From positions 1-64,000 of the forward strand of contig CAJNOL010000780.1 in the NCBI GenBank assembly GCA_905250125.1: 64,000 nt of DNA, written 5' to 3'. Of this stretch, positions 21,834 to 36,005 are shown in pieces; positions within the stretch are counted from its first letter, which is position 1, and the number at the start of each line of letters is the position of its first letter. Under the pieces are notes generated by a model, which saw nothing but the letters and a program-made list of their open reading frames with translations, was not told where the DNA came from and did not search any database. This DNA comes from Rotaria sordida. Lineage: Eukaryota; Rotifera; Eurotatoria; Philodinida; Philodinidae. Both the position numbers and the translations under genes were made by a program.

Positions 21834-24800
21834 TTATACTGTATATTTTCGTGCAGCCATTGCTTGAATAACTAAAAGCCGTCTATCAAGTCCGTTTTTT
21901 ACACCTCTTTGAACAAAATTTTCACAAAATTGTTGTTCTTCCTAATATCATAGAACAAAAAAAAAGAACATTTTAACGAAAAAAAAAAGAAAATTTAACT
22001 TACATCATCATCACTAGCGCATTCAGGAATCGATGATCCACCGTCTTTTGGTTGATCACGTGTTGTAGCTGGACAATTTTGTACTGACCAACGGCTAAGA
22101 TCTCCATGTTCTGTACCACTACGATCACGTACATCACCAAGTGCACCATCAACAAGACCACCTAATTAAACGTAAAAAACATAAAACAAAAATAAACTTA
22201 AAAAATGTCTTCTTTTTTCTAACTAACCATAATACATCGGTACACTAATAGTAGAATAATATCCTTGATTACAAAGTTGAACACGGCCAGTGTTTGAACA
22301 TTCATATTCTTTTATTTCGACTTGGTTTGGCACGACTGAATAAACTTTACCAGATGCAAAACGAAATGAAAATTGTAAACCACCAAAATCATGTGCTAAG
22401 ACATAGTCACATGCTGGATTAAGATAAACATAATCACCATGAAAATCAATAGCATCTCCAGTATGTGCGATAACAGCATAAAATTCTGGTGTTAATGATG
22501 GATTACGTTGAAATAAACGTCTAGCAAGTGTACGTAATGCTTTCCAATAATTTCGCCATGTTTCACTACGTGATTGAACACGATTCATTAATACAGAACG
22601 AATTGTATCCAATGCTTGATCACGATTTCGAAGTAAACTACCGATACCATATATTAATTCATTTGTTCCAGTATAACTAGCTGGTTGATTACCAATTGGA
22701 ACTAAGACTTCAAAATTTGTTTCATTGATAGATGCCTAAAAAAATGACAAATAATTAAAATGATAAAAATTTTGATAGAATAATTAATTAACCTTTGGCA
22801 TATGTCGGATAGCATTTCTAATACGTTCTCGCATAGCTTCTGATCGTTTAGTCATACGTCGTGACATTTGTTGAATACTACTAATCCATAATTTTGATGA
22901 ATCACCTACTTTTTTTAATAATTTAGCTAATTCAGCATCAGCTGCTGCACCCATTGCGTTTGAATCAATATCAGCAACTAACGTTCGAAACCATTTATTA
23001 TCATCACCTTTACTTGCATCATCAATAGCTTTAAATATTGATTTCCATTTTTCAGTATTTCGTTTTGACATTTGTTCAACTCCTGCTAATATTTTTCGAA
23101 CATAATTAGCTATACGTTCATCAATTTTTGATTGATCAACTTTTGGAAAATAACGATCAAGAAGTTTTTCTGTTCGTTCTAACATAGATTTCATTATTGC
23201 CATACGACGTACTTGAACACGTTTAGATAAATCTAAGAGACGATTATCATTAAGAATTACTTCAAAACGATTGCGCCAGAATTCTTCACGTTGAACAGAA
23301 CGTTCACGAAGTACAGCAGAGATACGATCAGATGCTTCAGTATATGTTGGATATTTTGTAAAGAAATCAGGTAGACCAAGACGAGTACTAAGAAAAATAA
23401 AATTGAAATATATTGTTTGACTAGATTCAAAAATTTTCAATTACAACCAAAATATTTTTCTATAGATTGAAAGATTACTAAAATCATGTAAAATTATCTT
23501 CATATCTTTGAATTAATCTATTTTTCTTATAATACGATTTAATATTGATAAAAAAGACTTTTTTATTCGAGGGAGACACAACACACTTCAAACACTAAGG
23601 GTATAGTGCTCTTTCAACGAACTTTTTTTCTGCTTAGCATGGTTCAATTACTTATATTTAACAGTGATTCATCACAGTGGATGTGCATATAAGTGATTAG
23701 TTCTTGCTCGTACTTCCCTTTTCGATCTATTAATCTATTTTGGAGTGTGGGTGTAAGTATAAATGTGAATCTTTTCTTCACTAATCCACACTCTCATTGA
23801 TTGTGCTTTTCGTTGTTTTGTAACGATACTCTACAGAGACTTCGAATTCGAAGTCTTCGCTTTGTGAAACACAATCTAACAGGAATTTGGATACCCCTCA
23901 ACAGACTGTATATCAATCATGTTTCTTTCTGATATTTGAATTATTATCCGATCCAAAATAAAAGAGTCTCTCTGTGATTAGCAACAGTAATTACATCGTA
24001 TTTCATATTCTAATCCCACAGGGATTGCGCTAATAGCTTTTTTTTAAAGGATTTATCACTATAAAATTGTAATCATTGCGTTTGAATTATCTAATTAAAT
24101 CTAATTTTTGCACTTACGACAATCGTCGAAGGAAGCTATTTTCTGGTTCGCTACCCCATGTAGTAACAATTTCTTTAACAGCTGCATAATCTTTTTCCAA
24201 AATAGATCGTACACGTGTTCGAAAGTTTTTAACGAGTTCAGCCATATTTGTTTTTTGTAAATCTTTTGTTAAATGCTGACGAATAAAATGACGAGTAACA
24301 TTCTAATGAGGAAAAAAATATATATATAATAGAAAAATAAAATAGATATGATTTATTTACTCGAAGTTGTTTAACTCCTTGAACATTTCGATAACCTAAA
24401 CTATAGAAAAAGTAAATTGAACCAACTTGATGTCCATAATCTCGTTCTAATTTCATATCAGTTGTTAATGTTTTACCACCATCAAATGAATGACTTATTG
24501 TAGAAACTAATCGATTTTCATTCCATCTATTAGTTGCAAATTGAATCATATTTCCATTAACATTATTAACAACACGAAGAAAATAACTTTCTGGTAGTTC
24601 AATATCTTCACGATGAGTTTTCCAATGTTGAACATTATAAACTGTTAATGGTGCATCACCAACTTGTAATTTATATACTTTTTTAATTGTATCTAAACCA
24701 TAACGACCATTATGTGAACCTAATTTACGAACAGCTTGTGAAAGTGAAAGTAAAACAAAAGAATCAAACGATATTTCGAATAATGGTCTATGTGATGTTA

Positions 24801-27800
24801 ATAATGGTGCGTCAATATCATATGATGGTCGATCTTGATTGCGTAAAGATGGTAAATAACGACGAATTCTAGCACGATCAATGGTCATCATTGCAACATC
24901 TCGTTGTTGAGGAGCTGTTTGTGTAAGTGTAACTATTGTTGTATTATCATATACAAGTCTAGAAATAATAAACAATTATTTATTTATTTATATTCATAGT
25001 AAGAATATTGAATTTTCTTTAATTTGCATATGAAAATAAACTTAATGTTTTTTTTCCTCAAGAGTTATTTTATAACTAAGGCATAATTTCTTACTTAAAT
25101 TGAGCATTGGAAGGTAAAAATTTAATTTGAATTTCACGATCATTCATTCTTGTAGCTTCAACACGTAAAACTTCTTGATCTTTTTGTTTAACAGTAACCA
25201 CTGTTGATTTTCCAGGTTGTCGTCTTACATTCCATGAAGAAACAAGTGTATATAAAGTACCATTAAATTCTCTTGTTTGTCGATTCCATACAACTTCATA
25301 TCCAACTCGTTCACCTGCAAATCGTTTTAAATCCATATAAACTTTTGATTTTCCCATATTACGATCAATATCAACAGTTAATGTTGTTCGTTGACCAACA
25401 CAATTCATTGAAATAGCATTCATATCTGGTCGATTAACATCACATTGATAAGTTTTTTCAGCTGAATTATCATTTGCATTAAGTGAATATTTTAAAACAC
25501 CATTAAAACTTGTTTTTGAACGAATTGTTTCATCATATTTTACTGTTATTGGATTTTGTCGTGGAAGATTTAATTTTAAATTCATATTCATTGGTTTATC
25601 ATTAGTTCGTGGTTGATATGTAAGATCCATATCAACAGCATCATTTTTCAAACGATTTAAATCAAATTTCATTGTATGTGGACCTAATGTTGGATCATGT
25701 TTTAAATCTAAATTTAATGTACCATCATAAGTAACTTGTCCAGTTGGATTTGATAATTGTGGATCAGCTGGCAATTGAAGACGTTCTCGAAGACGTTGTG
25801 CTAATTGATTACTTGCTTTCATATTAAATGTTGCTGTTTGACATACACCATAAACAACATTTGATGGATTATTTGGACAACTAACAGATTCACTTGACCA
25901 AACAATAACAGGATTTCCTAAATATATATATATATTAAAGTTTTTAATCATTAATTTTCTTATATTGATATACAGATATGTTGATTACCTTTACGTTCAA
26001 GATTAATATTCATATTACGTTGAAATTTTCCTGATAGTTTATCAGTTATTTTTTGATTTAAACGAACATTTGTTGCTAAAGATTTTTCACCTGTTTTCAT
26101 ATCTGTTAATGATGTTTGCATTTGAACATCATTCCATCTACCATCTTCTTTTTCAACTGAACCTGAATAGCTGAATGAACCACGTTTATCTGATTGTAAT
26201 AATTTTCCTTCAAAATTTGTTTTAGAATTAAAATCTTCATCACGTATACGACCAGTATGCGTATGATCAAATTTAAGTTCAATATGATTAGGTACTTTAA
26301 CATTTAATTTAGCCATATCACGACCCCAACTAATATCAAATGTACCTTTATTTCCAGAAGTACTAGTACCTGTTCGTACAGTAATATCACCTTTATAACA
26401 ACGATTATATTTACCAATTGGACCACATTTTTGAGCATCAACATCTGAAATAACTGTTTCTTGTCCATCAGTTCTTTCCATATGTCCAGTAAGTAAATCA
26501 TTATCAAAACCAATATCCATTTCATATCTATAATCTTTATTAGCTGTTGTATTTAAAATACCTCGTACAATAACTTGATGTTGTTTTAATAAAGCATGAA
26601 AAGCATGTTGAAATTCTTGGTCATAATATTTTGAACTTACGGTTGTACTAATTTGACTTATTAATTGTGGATTATATTGAGCAGTTATTAATGTATTCAA
26701 AGCAATATCATCGCCAATACGTAATTTTTTAGTTACATGAAGTGTTGTATTAAGTGAACCTTTGGCACGAACATAAAAACCAATTGGAGCAATATTCTAT
26801 TAGATAAGAAAAAAAATATAATTTAATTTAATCTAATGCAAAAACGAAAACAAAATTTTTTTAAATATTTTTTCTTACTGTTGAAGCAAGTTTAAATCCA
26901 ACTGATCCATCAACTGTTCGATCATGATCTTTATTGAACATAGGTAAATTGTAGGCAACACGAAATGCAGTTACATTTGATAATGGAGTACCAAATTCAA
27001 AATGTACAACAAATTCTTGTGGCCATTTCATTTTTCCAATACGATTTTCTCGATCAATTGTCACTTCACCAATAATACTTAATGGATTACCCGATATTTG
27101 TGGACTTACTAATGATAATGCAACTTTTCGTGTTTTATTTGAAAATACATAACCGATTGAATGTTTATGTAATAAATCTGTATTTCGTCTAAATATACCA
27201 TGTGAATGTAATGCTGACCAACGTTGTACTTCTACTTTTGATAAAGCATATAAACTATCTCCATTAGCACGCAAATATTCAAATTCATTATCAACATGTA
27301 CACATGGACGTTCATTTCCTTTTAGATAATCAATATCAACATCACCATAATGTGCAAAAACTGGTTTAGCAAGTAATTTTGATTCTATATGACTAAGACG
27401 ACCATTTGATGAAGAACGTTCTACTTTAAAATCATGTGTTACATATGGTATATATTTAAATGGTAATGAAAATGATACATGTGTTTGTAATGAACCATTA
27501 CCAGTTTGATTACGATGAAGAAAAGCATTTAAATTCATTTCTTTTAATTGTTTATCCATTCGAAAAGCAATTGAATTAAATGTTTCAAATCTACCCCATT
27601 GTTTTGTTAAATTACCATCAAGATCAATTAATTGAAATAATTGATGTTTTGGTGCTTTTAATGTAACATTATATGCAGTAATTAATGAATTTGGTGAATT
27701 TTTTTTAGGTTGTCGATCAAAACGAACATTTAAATCAAGTTCCATGTCATTTTTATCTTGAACAAGATTTGTAGTAATATCCCAATGTGTTCTTAATGAA

Positions 27801-30800
27801 TGTGATCGCATACAAATTTCAAAGTTACCAGTAGCTGTTGCTTTTTTTTGTTTATTATCCCATTGTACTTCACATTTACTTGTACCAGAAAATAAATGAC
27901 CATGTGTAACTTTATCAACTTTATTCTGATATGTAAGTAATCCTGAATATTGACGACGAGGAAAATCATATTGAAATTTATAATTAACTTCATTAAGTAA
28001 TTCGAAATTAAGATCAGATAAAATATCAAAAGCAAATGGACGTGGTAAATCAGGAAATAATTTATCAGTATCAGCAACCATATGAATCTTATTAGCAATA
28101 TCAAGAGTTGGCGGTAACATTACAGGTCCTAGACAAAACAAAAAAATTTTCATAAATTAATAACATCAACAAAGATAATGTAATACAGCTGATTAAAATT
28201 TAATCTGAACATTGATTTTGTAGATTCAATTATAAAAATATAGGCCGCATTAAGAAGATTTCAGATTGAGAGTGCATACTTATTCTACTGTTCAAGAATA
28301 ATTACTATTATATGAAAGCACTACAAATACATTAATTGAATCTTGTAATAAGAATATACACGAAAAATTTGTTTATGAAACTTTTGCAGTTATATTTAGA
28401 GGAAACAAATCAATGAATGGGGCTAATATATTGCGCATGCAATAATTATAATTTCCATAATGAAATTAATCTTCATAGTAAAGAGTTAAGGATAGAAATG
28501 CGCGGGACCAAGCTTTTTGGTCTCGGTAACTTTTTTCCATTAGCTCCGGTCATATTCCTAGTAAATCTGATCTAGTTCCAGTTCCGGTAACTTTTCTAGT
28601 AATCGTAATCTGTGTAGCTTCTTTTCTAGTGATTCCGCACTAGTAGGTTTTTTCTAGTGGTTTCAGCTCTGGTAACTTTTTTTGTCACCCTGGTTCCAGT
28701 AACTTCTTTTCTAGTGATCCCGAGTCCGGTAGCTTTTTTTAGCGATCGCGGTCTCGGTAACATCTTCTCTAATGATCCCGACCCTAGTAACTTCTTTTTT
28801 AGTGATTTCGGTCTCGATAGCTTCTTTTCTAGTGATCCCGGTCCTGATAGCTTCTTCTCTAATGCTCCCGGCCCTGGTAGCTCTTTTCTAATGATCTCGA
28901 GTCCGGTAGCTTTTTTTAGTGATCCCGACCCCAGTAGCATTTTTTCTAGTGATTATGGTTCTCGTCTAGAGAAAACTATTTCAGAATTTATTCGTATTAC
29001 ATCTAAAAATATTCTTCAATATTCGGTTTTTGATTTATATAGTCGGGGGCTAGCACTTTTTCCAGTCGTCTCTCTTGAATTACGTTTTGATTGATGACCT
29101 ATACGATAATATGATTAAAACTAGAGGGTATTTAACTATAATCATTAGTGTCGGTCCATGTCTCAACAATGTCTCTTTTCAATGGCATCGATCCCGGACA
29201 TCTTTAGTTGAGACAAGTCTAATCTTCAAAGATCGTCTATGAAAACATTAAAATTCGAACTAAAGACAATAGATTTTCTTGTCTGACTTCAGCTTCTCTT
29301 ATATTTTATTTCATTATGATTTTTCTTAAGAAAGATAATAGAAGATTTATGTCATTCATCAAGTTAATTATTTTTTTTTGGTTGAAATATTATTTTAGAA
29401 GAAAACAAAAATATTTCTTTAATAAATCAAACCTTTTTTCGATGTTTCTGAACTTCTTCGATGTCGATGATCAATAAGAAAATTAAAAACATTTGATTTG
29501 GTTTTAACTTGAATTTTTAAATTTGCTTCTGGTGATATTAAACGTCTTGCTGCATTACTTGTTCGTACTGATCGTCTCATATAATCAAGTTCAACTCTTT
29601 CTTGTACTGGTGGATTACGTGTTAAAAGTACATAATCAAGTGAACTTTGAAGTGTTGCATTTGATAAGTCATTTGTACGAGTCCAATCTGATTTGAAATT
29701 ATATACTTTCATTGGTTCATTCTGTGTTGGTGTTCGTAATGATAAATGTGATACAATATTCGAACTATTTTGATTTGTTTCTTTAGTATTTTTACGTTCA
29801 TAAAAGAATTCATAACCACTTGGTGATAAATTTTTATTTAATTTTACTGAACGAGATAATTCAATACGTGTATGAGCATCATCACATTCAAAATTCATTT
29901 TTCCATGATAATTTGTATCACCAAGATGAACACCTCCATGCATATGAATAAGTTTTGAATTTGGTTTATATAAATCACCGCGAACTAATAGATAAATTTT
30001 TAAAAAAAAAACATTATTTAATTTAACACAAAAAAAATCGAGTAAGAATAAAACTTACAATGAACTTTAAATGATTTAGCTTTATCGGGTGTTGTTAAAA
30101 CAATATTAGCTGTAAGACCTTGTCCACGATTTGGTGACATATCAGTTGTTAATGTTACAACTTCTTTGTTGGTTGACATATCAACAAGTTTACCTTCCAT
30201 TTTAAAACCATTACTATCAGCAGTCCATGTTCCAGATGTTGTCATTACTTCTTTATTATCACTTGAATATACTGTACCACTAAATTTATTACCCGTTTGT
30301 GTGCCTATCGGATACAAAAAAAAAAAATAATGAATAAGAAAAAGCACAATATTGTTTTTTTTTATTTTTCTACCTTTGACATTAAAAAATTTCATTCCAG
30401 TTAAAACTTTAACATTAAAATTATTGCCATTCGTTGTTACAGACATACCCAAACCTAGAAAAAAAAACAAAACATGTTTATTAATATGAAGAAGTTTATT
30501 TGAACATACCAGGATATGTTTCTTTTGCACCAACGCTTTCGACGACTACTTCAAATTGTGGAGCATCTTGAGCATTAAAACGCCAACCCATACGCCATTT
30601 TGTGACTGATGGATCTTTGCTAACAGTTACCTATATATAAAAGATCATTTATTACTAATATTTCAGCTACGGAGCTATATGTTTGTTGCTTCACATCCGA
30701 GAAAAACTAAACTTCTGAACCCGAATCCAGATCTGAGTTTTTTTCATCAACATCTGGCATCTTCTATGCACACGAACAAAAATGGAGAATTAAAGTTTTA

Positions 30801-33800
30801 TTGTTGTTCACTTTTTCATCATTCAATATTTAAGAGAGCATCCATGGAGAGTACCGAGTATACGAGGCACTCTATAAAAATTTTTTTTGCTCATCCAACG
30901 CATCAATGTCTAAAACCACCAACTCAAAAATATTATACTAAAGATGTGCCAACTTGGGTACTTCTGATCCTGAAATACAGCAACAGGTACATTGTTGTAT
31001 TTGAATTCATCAAAAGGACTCCTTTGACTCATGTTGGCTTTACAAAAATTTTAAAATTTTAGGATGAACAACTCATAGAAGCTCTCTTAATAAATTAAAA
31101 GTTTTCGCTTAGTTGAAAAGAGTATTATATGAATAGAAAAGGAAATTAAACAATTAACTGATAAACAAAATTTGTCATTTGAAAATTGTCAAACCAACAC
31201 AAACACTAAAATCTTAATTTGTATGAAATAGTTTTAGTTATATTTATGTAAACAAGATCAAGCAAAAATATGTTCTAAGGCAATCAATGTAGGGACCTGC
31301 AGATCCACGCTTTTGTGAACCAGATACCCGCAGCTATAATATTATCTTCGAATTCTGCATTCAAGTTCTCATAATTCTAGTCGCGCAGTATTAGACCTTA
31401 TAGGATATTCATAATAATAGTCATACTTACAGTTATAGGATATGATGGTCGGCTACCGAGTTGAAGTGAACGAAATGGATTAAGTTCTAAGCACAATCGA
31501 ACACCTAATGCACGATAAAGGGCACTTGATGTGCATGATGGATCAATACTAGTTGATTTTGGATTTGGAATAACTTCAAAACCTTTTGATGTACGTACTG
31601 CAAATTGAAAGCTAGAAAAAAAATTGAAATAAATTTTAAAAAAACAATCAAAACAAAAAAAAAGAAATCTTTACTCCATTGCAAGAAGTTTTGATTGTGG
31701 ATTAAGAAGATTTAATTCACGTGTACGTCCTTGATTATTTGCTACAGTTGTATATTGAAATGGAACACTTGATAAAACACCCATTTCAATTGTTTCACCA
31801 ACTGTTGTCCATGGTCCTGATACTTCACGTTGAAGTGTTAATGAAAAACTTAATCTTAAAACAAAGCAAAACAAAAAAAATTTTAAATAAATTATTTTAA
31901 AAAAACAAAAAAGAAAATGAAAACTTACGCTGATCGACTTGTCATTGAATATGTTCCAAGTCCAGAATCATCACGATTATTTTTTAAATCAGTTGTTAAA
32001 TCAGCAAGAACACCAATTTGTGCTGCTTTATATAATGTTAAACCATTAGCAGCTGCTGATGCAGCACCAATTTCTAATGGTATACGAAATATCGGATTTT
32101 TTCCAACAAGATCTTTTAAACGATTTAACATTTGATTTCGAACAAATGTACGTACATTTGTACGAAGCATATCTTGAACTTTATTTGTAACATCACTTCC
32201 ACGCATATCAGTACCAAATAATTTTAAATAAAAATAAACGGATGGATCAGGATCTTCATCTTTTCCATCATAAGTCTATTGAAAAGAAAAATAAAAAAAG
32301 AATTTTATCTTTTTGATTTAAAAAAAAATAATAATTACAGCTTGAAGTTTTTTTACACCAGCTGGTAAATTATTTTTAACACGAGTTTTTTCATCTTCAT
32401 TCATTTTTTTATTTAATGGATCTAAACGTAAGAAATAATCAGCAAAATTCCAATCAAGATTTTCACTAATTAATGCAACATCAATCCATGGTAAACGTAA
32501 TGTTTCACGACGTACACCATCAAATGCTAATTTAACATCGAGAAATGATGGTACAACACGATCATTTTCAAATACTACACAAACATGTACAACTGCACGA
32601 TAATTTTTACGAAGTGGTAATTCAATTTGAACTTGACGTGATGATAGTGTTTGTTGTTCTAAAAATTGTTGTTTATTATCATGATGAGCACGAAGACGAG
32701 AAGCAAGGCCACGTAATGGACAAAGACGATCAAGTGATGAATATTTAAGTGCTGACCAAATAAAACCATTTACCTATTTAAATATAAAGAATAAGAAAAC
32801 AAACATAAAAAAAAACAAAAACAGACGAACGATTCAATTTGAAAGATTCAAATTAATATGAGTGAAGGTGACGAGCAATTTAAAGCTTGAAGCAAAAATA
32901 GACGTCATCTATCATAATTCTCGTTTGTATATAAACTATCGGAATGACCACGTGTCTCTGGTCTACATGCTTGATGGAATATGTACAGATTTGCCGCATG
33001 TATGAAAGTTGAGATCTGCTGAAGGAAGGAATTTTTGTCCACTAGTGTATTTATTTTTGTTTATATAATTCTATTTTGAACTGGCTGGAGTTACACGAAT
33101 TTTAGCTCGGACTCAAATTTCTCTAAAAACGAGAAATTGTGGTACACCCCGTAGTAGTCAGCACCATGCAAAATTTTTTCCTGAATACGTTTAAGTTTGA
33201 GCTTATTAGTTGTTACTGGCGCGATGGATTACAAATTTAGAATAAGAAGTTCAAAATGGTACAAATTCTTCTTGGAAATCTCGAGATGATAACAAAACGA
33301 AGAATCGCGTTCTGAGATATGATCAAATCTTTGAAAAATCGGTTTTTGTTAATGTCGAAAATTAATTGTTATTGCCTAACAAGATGAATAAGGCTTTGAA
33401 AATTAAGACGATAAGAAGATTGTGTTTTTTTCCTCTCATCACTATCATGTGTATAAAAATCATTCTTTTATTGCCGACGACAAATTTTCAAGACATCATC
33501 ATATATGAATTATAAGTTTACGAAATGTATGAAAATAATTTCAATTCAAAGTATTAGAAATCATTTTCAACGTATCTTTTTTTTGCCGCATTGAAATTCA
33601 TATTTTACCTGATTAAGTGGTTCATTAAGAATATCCGAAAATGCTTTTTCTAAATTATCAGCCAATGTTGAATTATCTTCTTCTGGATTATAAATAAATG
33701 GTGTATATAATGCTTCAAATGCCCATACTCGTACAGCATTTTTATTAGCTTTATTTTGAAGTTTTCGTAATAGAAGATTTTGAAGATCTGTTCGAAGTTT

Positions 33801-36005
33801 TAATTCATCTTTTTTATCAATATAATCATCACTTATATGACGAATAACATTAAGTGCATGATATTGAACTTGTAATGGTGCTTTATCATTAGCAGCTAAA
33901 CGTTGTACTTGATCATCATATAAACCTAATTGAGCATAAGCTGATAAAACGGTTGTTGTAACATCAATATTAGAATCTGATGGATTAGATAAAAATTTTG
34001 CAATAGCTCGTTGAAATTCTTTTATTTTCTAAAAGAAAAAAACAAAAACGAAGGTTAAAAAAAAAGATTAATCTAAAATACATACAGCATCAGCCTCTCT
34101 AACGTTCTCATGTCGAGCTTTGTATGTTTGAAGAATTCTAGCAGCAACTCCAACAAATTCTGGTACTTGTGAACTAGTTAATCGACTTGCACCTTGAACA
34201 ACTTGATTAACTAATTCTGTTGATGGTTTATCCAAATAAAAAACTGCTGATGGATTAACAAATTTCAAAGTTTTCGTATCAAGATTAAGTAATGAAACAG
34301 TTGGATCATGAGCATAAAGCTTATGGAGAAATGTTGGAACCATATCTCTATCAAATAACAAAAAAAAACATTAATTGTGTGACAAACGTTGATTTCTTAT
34401 TTGTTTATTATGGTTGGTTATCTCATGATAAATATTTAATTTAAATGATGAACATAAATAATGTCTTACTTAAGTTCTGATTTGGCTGCGAATGCTTCAA
34501 CATTTGCTTTATCCATACGTCTTAATTGATTAGTTATATCAACAAATTGTGCAGCAGCAAATTGACTCCAATCTTCGGTTTTTAAAAGTGCTTGAATTTT
34601 TGATACTAATGAAGATAGAGCCTCATTAGATTGATCAAATGATGCTGTTGGAACAAATTGTAATGTTTGTCGAACAGGATTTTTAACAGCATCTAATAAA
34701 AATAAATAAGAATTTTTTTTTTGTATTTTCTATTTTATTATTTAAATTTTAATTAACAAACTTTCATCAACAGGAACATATCCGCTTGTTAATAATTTTA
34801 ATTCTTGTTTAATTAAAATAAATTTCGATGATATTTCATCATCACGATCATTAACATTAAAATTAGCATTAACTTCTTCTGAACTATCATCTGTATCAAT
34901 ATGATCATCATTATCGTCCCAAGTTTGTGTACGTTTTTGAGTTGATGTTTTAGTATCATCTGCATCCATATCGACTGTTTTACATTTAACCGATTGAACT
35001 TTTTTATCGCGAATTTCTGTTCGACACATATAACGAGTTCTAGATGTAAAAACTTCTTCCATCTAAGAATTAAATATATCATTCAAAAAATTGCTTTTTT
35101 TTTCTCATTATCTTATTCAAACTTACAAGAGGTCCAAGTACTGAAGTTAAAACAGGACTTGAACTTAAATGTAATTTATCTCTTGAACATGTTGATAAAT
35201 CTTTGTTTTTCTTAACTTCTGTTGTGCTGTCTTTTTGTGAAAATTTATATACAGTTGTACATACACCGAGTACATCTTCTTCACGTACCTTGAATGAAAC
35301 AATACAATCTGTTAAAATATCGATATTTTTTCTATTTAAACTTACGACAGTTTCATCATCATTTACGACAGGTGAATAAACTTGAAGTGCACTAAGAACA
35401 CCTTTAACAAAGTTGACATAATCAACTTTAGCTGATGAATCAGCTTCAACTCCTGAAAGAACACCATCAACCCATCGAAAACGAACAACAAGATTTTCAA
35501 GTTCTCTTTGAGCATTTGCAGTTGATGTAACAACTCTTTTATCTTCATCTTTTGTTTCAGTTATTTTAACATTACGAAGCTATCAAAAAATATTTTATTT
35601 TAATAAACTAAACAAAAATTATTTCATATATTTACCTGAACTGCATAATTACAATCACCTAAACCTTTAATGTTTACATTAGCAGTAATTTCAGTTTCTA
35701 AATCAAATTGACCATTAGCAACAGATAATTTAACTTCTGTTTTATATTGATAAACTAATGGTGCTTGACCAGGTGCGACAAGTTGAGCTAAAAAATTTGA
35801 AATACTTTTTTCTTTTTATTTGTTTAACAATCACATATATAGACATACCTCCTGAACATATCGGATTAGGATATTTTGTTGGAGTTAATGGTGCAGCCGA
35901 AGCTCGACAAACTATAGAAATGAATTCGAAGTAATGTTTTCAATTTAAATAAATCTTACTGAGCAATAAGAATAAAGTATACAACAGAATTGGAGACGCC
36001 GCCAT
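21834..36005 (-). CDS. Large lipid transfer protein (apolipophorin/vitellogenin superfamily)
   Basis: Twenty-six exons (36005-35960, 35911-35849, 35787-35636, 35579-35346, 35288-35127, 35062-34762, 34692-34470, 34347-34086, 34028-33609, 32773-32339, 32275-31929, 31854-31675, 31611-31431, 30630-30510, 30454-30374, 30304-30059, 29984-29433, 28128-26879, 26796-25989, 25917-25095, 24958-24361, 24302-24118, 23387-22793, 22735-22228, 22161-22004, 21941-21834) join without a break to 3,012 residues. A signal peptide (ASPILLYTLFLLLICRASA) leads to the N-terminal lipid-transfer module: beta-barrel about 40-300, helical domain about 320-640, then beta-sheet domains. The C-terminus has a partial VWD domain from about 2838 (YLNPACDYVLAHDF). 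Size and VWD favour an apolipophorin-type secreted lipid carrier over yolk vitellogenin. RHRR at 1325-1328 (29455-29466) is a possible furin site. An acidic insert lies at about 250-295. Confidence 0.93.
28525..28965. repeat. 30-bp minisatellite, about 15 units, in intron 17
   Basis: Units of 27-31 bp resembling GGTAACTTCTTTTCTAGTGA followed by TCCCGGTCC recur from 28525 to 28965, with starts near 28525, 28586, 28613, 28642, 28671, 28698, 28728, 28756, 28786, 28816, 28846, 28876, 28905 and 28933. The array is GC-richer than its surroundings. Because the unit is mostly 30 bp, both strands stay open over about 280 bp (minus 28626-28940, plus 28657-29094), giving decapeptide repeats. It lies inside a 1.3-kb intron of the lipid carrier gene. 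Confidence 0.85.

Noticed and set aside
23745..23800. GTGTGGGTG words here and at 53508 and 59545, resembling the bdelloid TGTGGG telomere repeat
   Set aside because: Only one or two units at each place, part of short inverted motifs; no telomeric array.
28626..29094. ORFs on both strands over the minisatellite
   Set aside because: Explained by a tandem unit whose period is a multiple of three; lies in an intron whose flanking exons join in frame.
30679..31062. 127-codon plus-strand ORF in lipid carrier intron 13
   Set aside because: Antisense inside an intron, starts on a non-ATG region context, no domain or splice support; the surrounding exons join cleanly without it.
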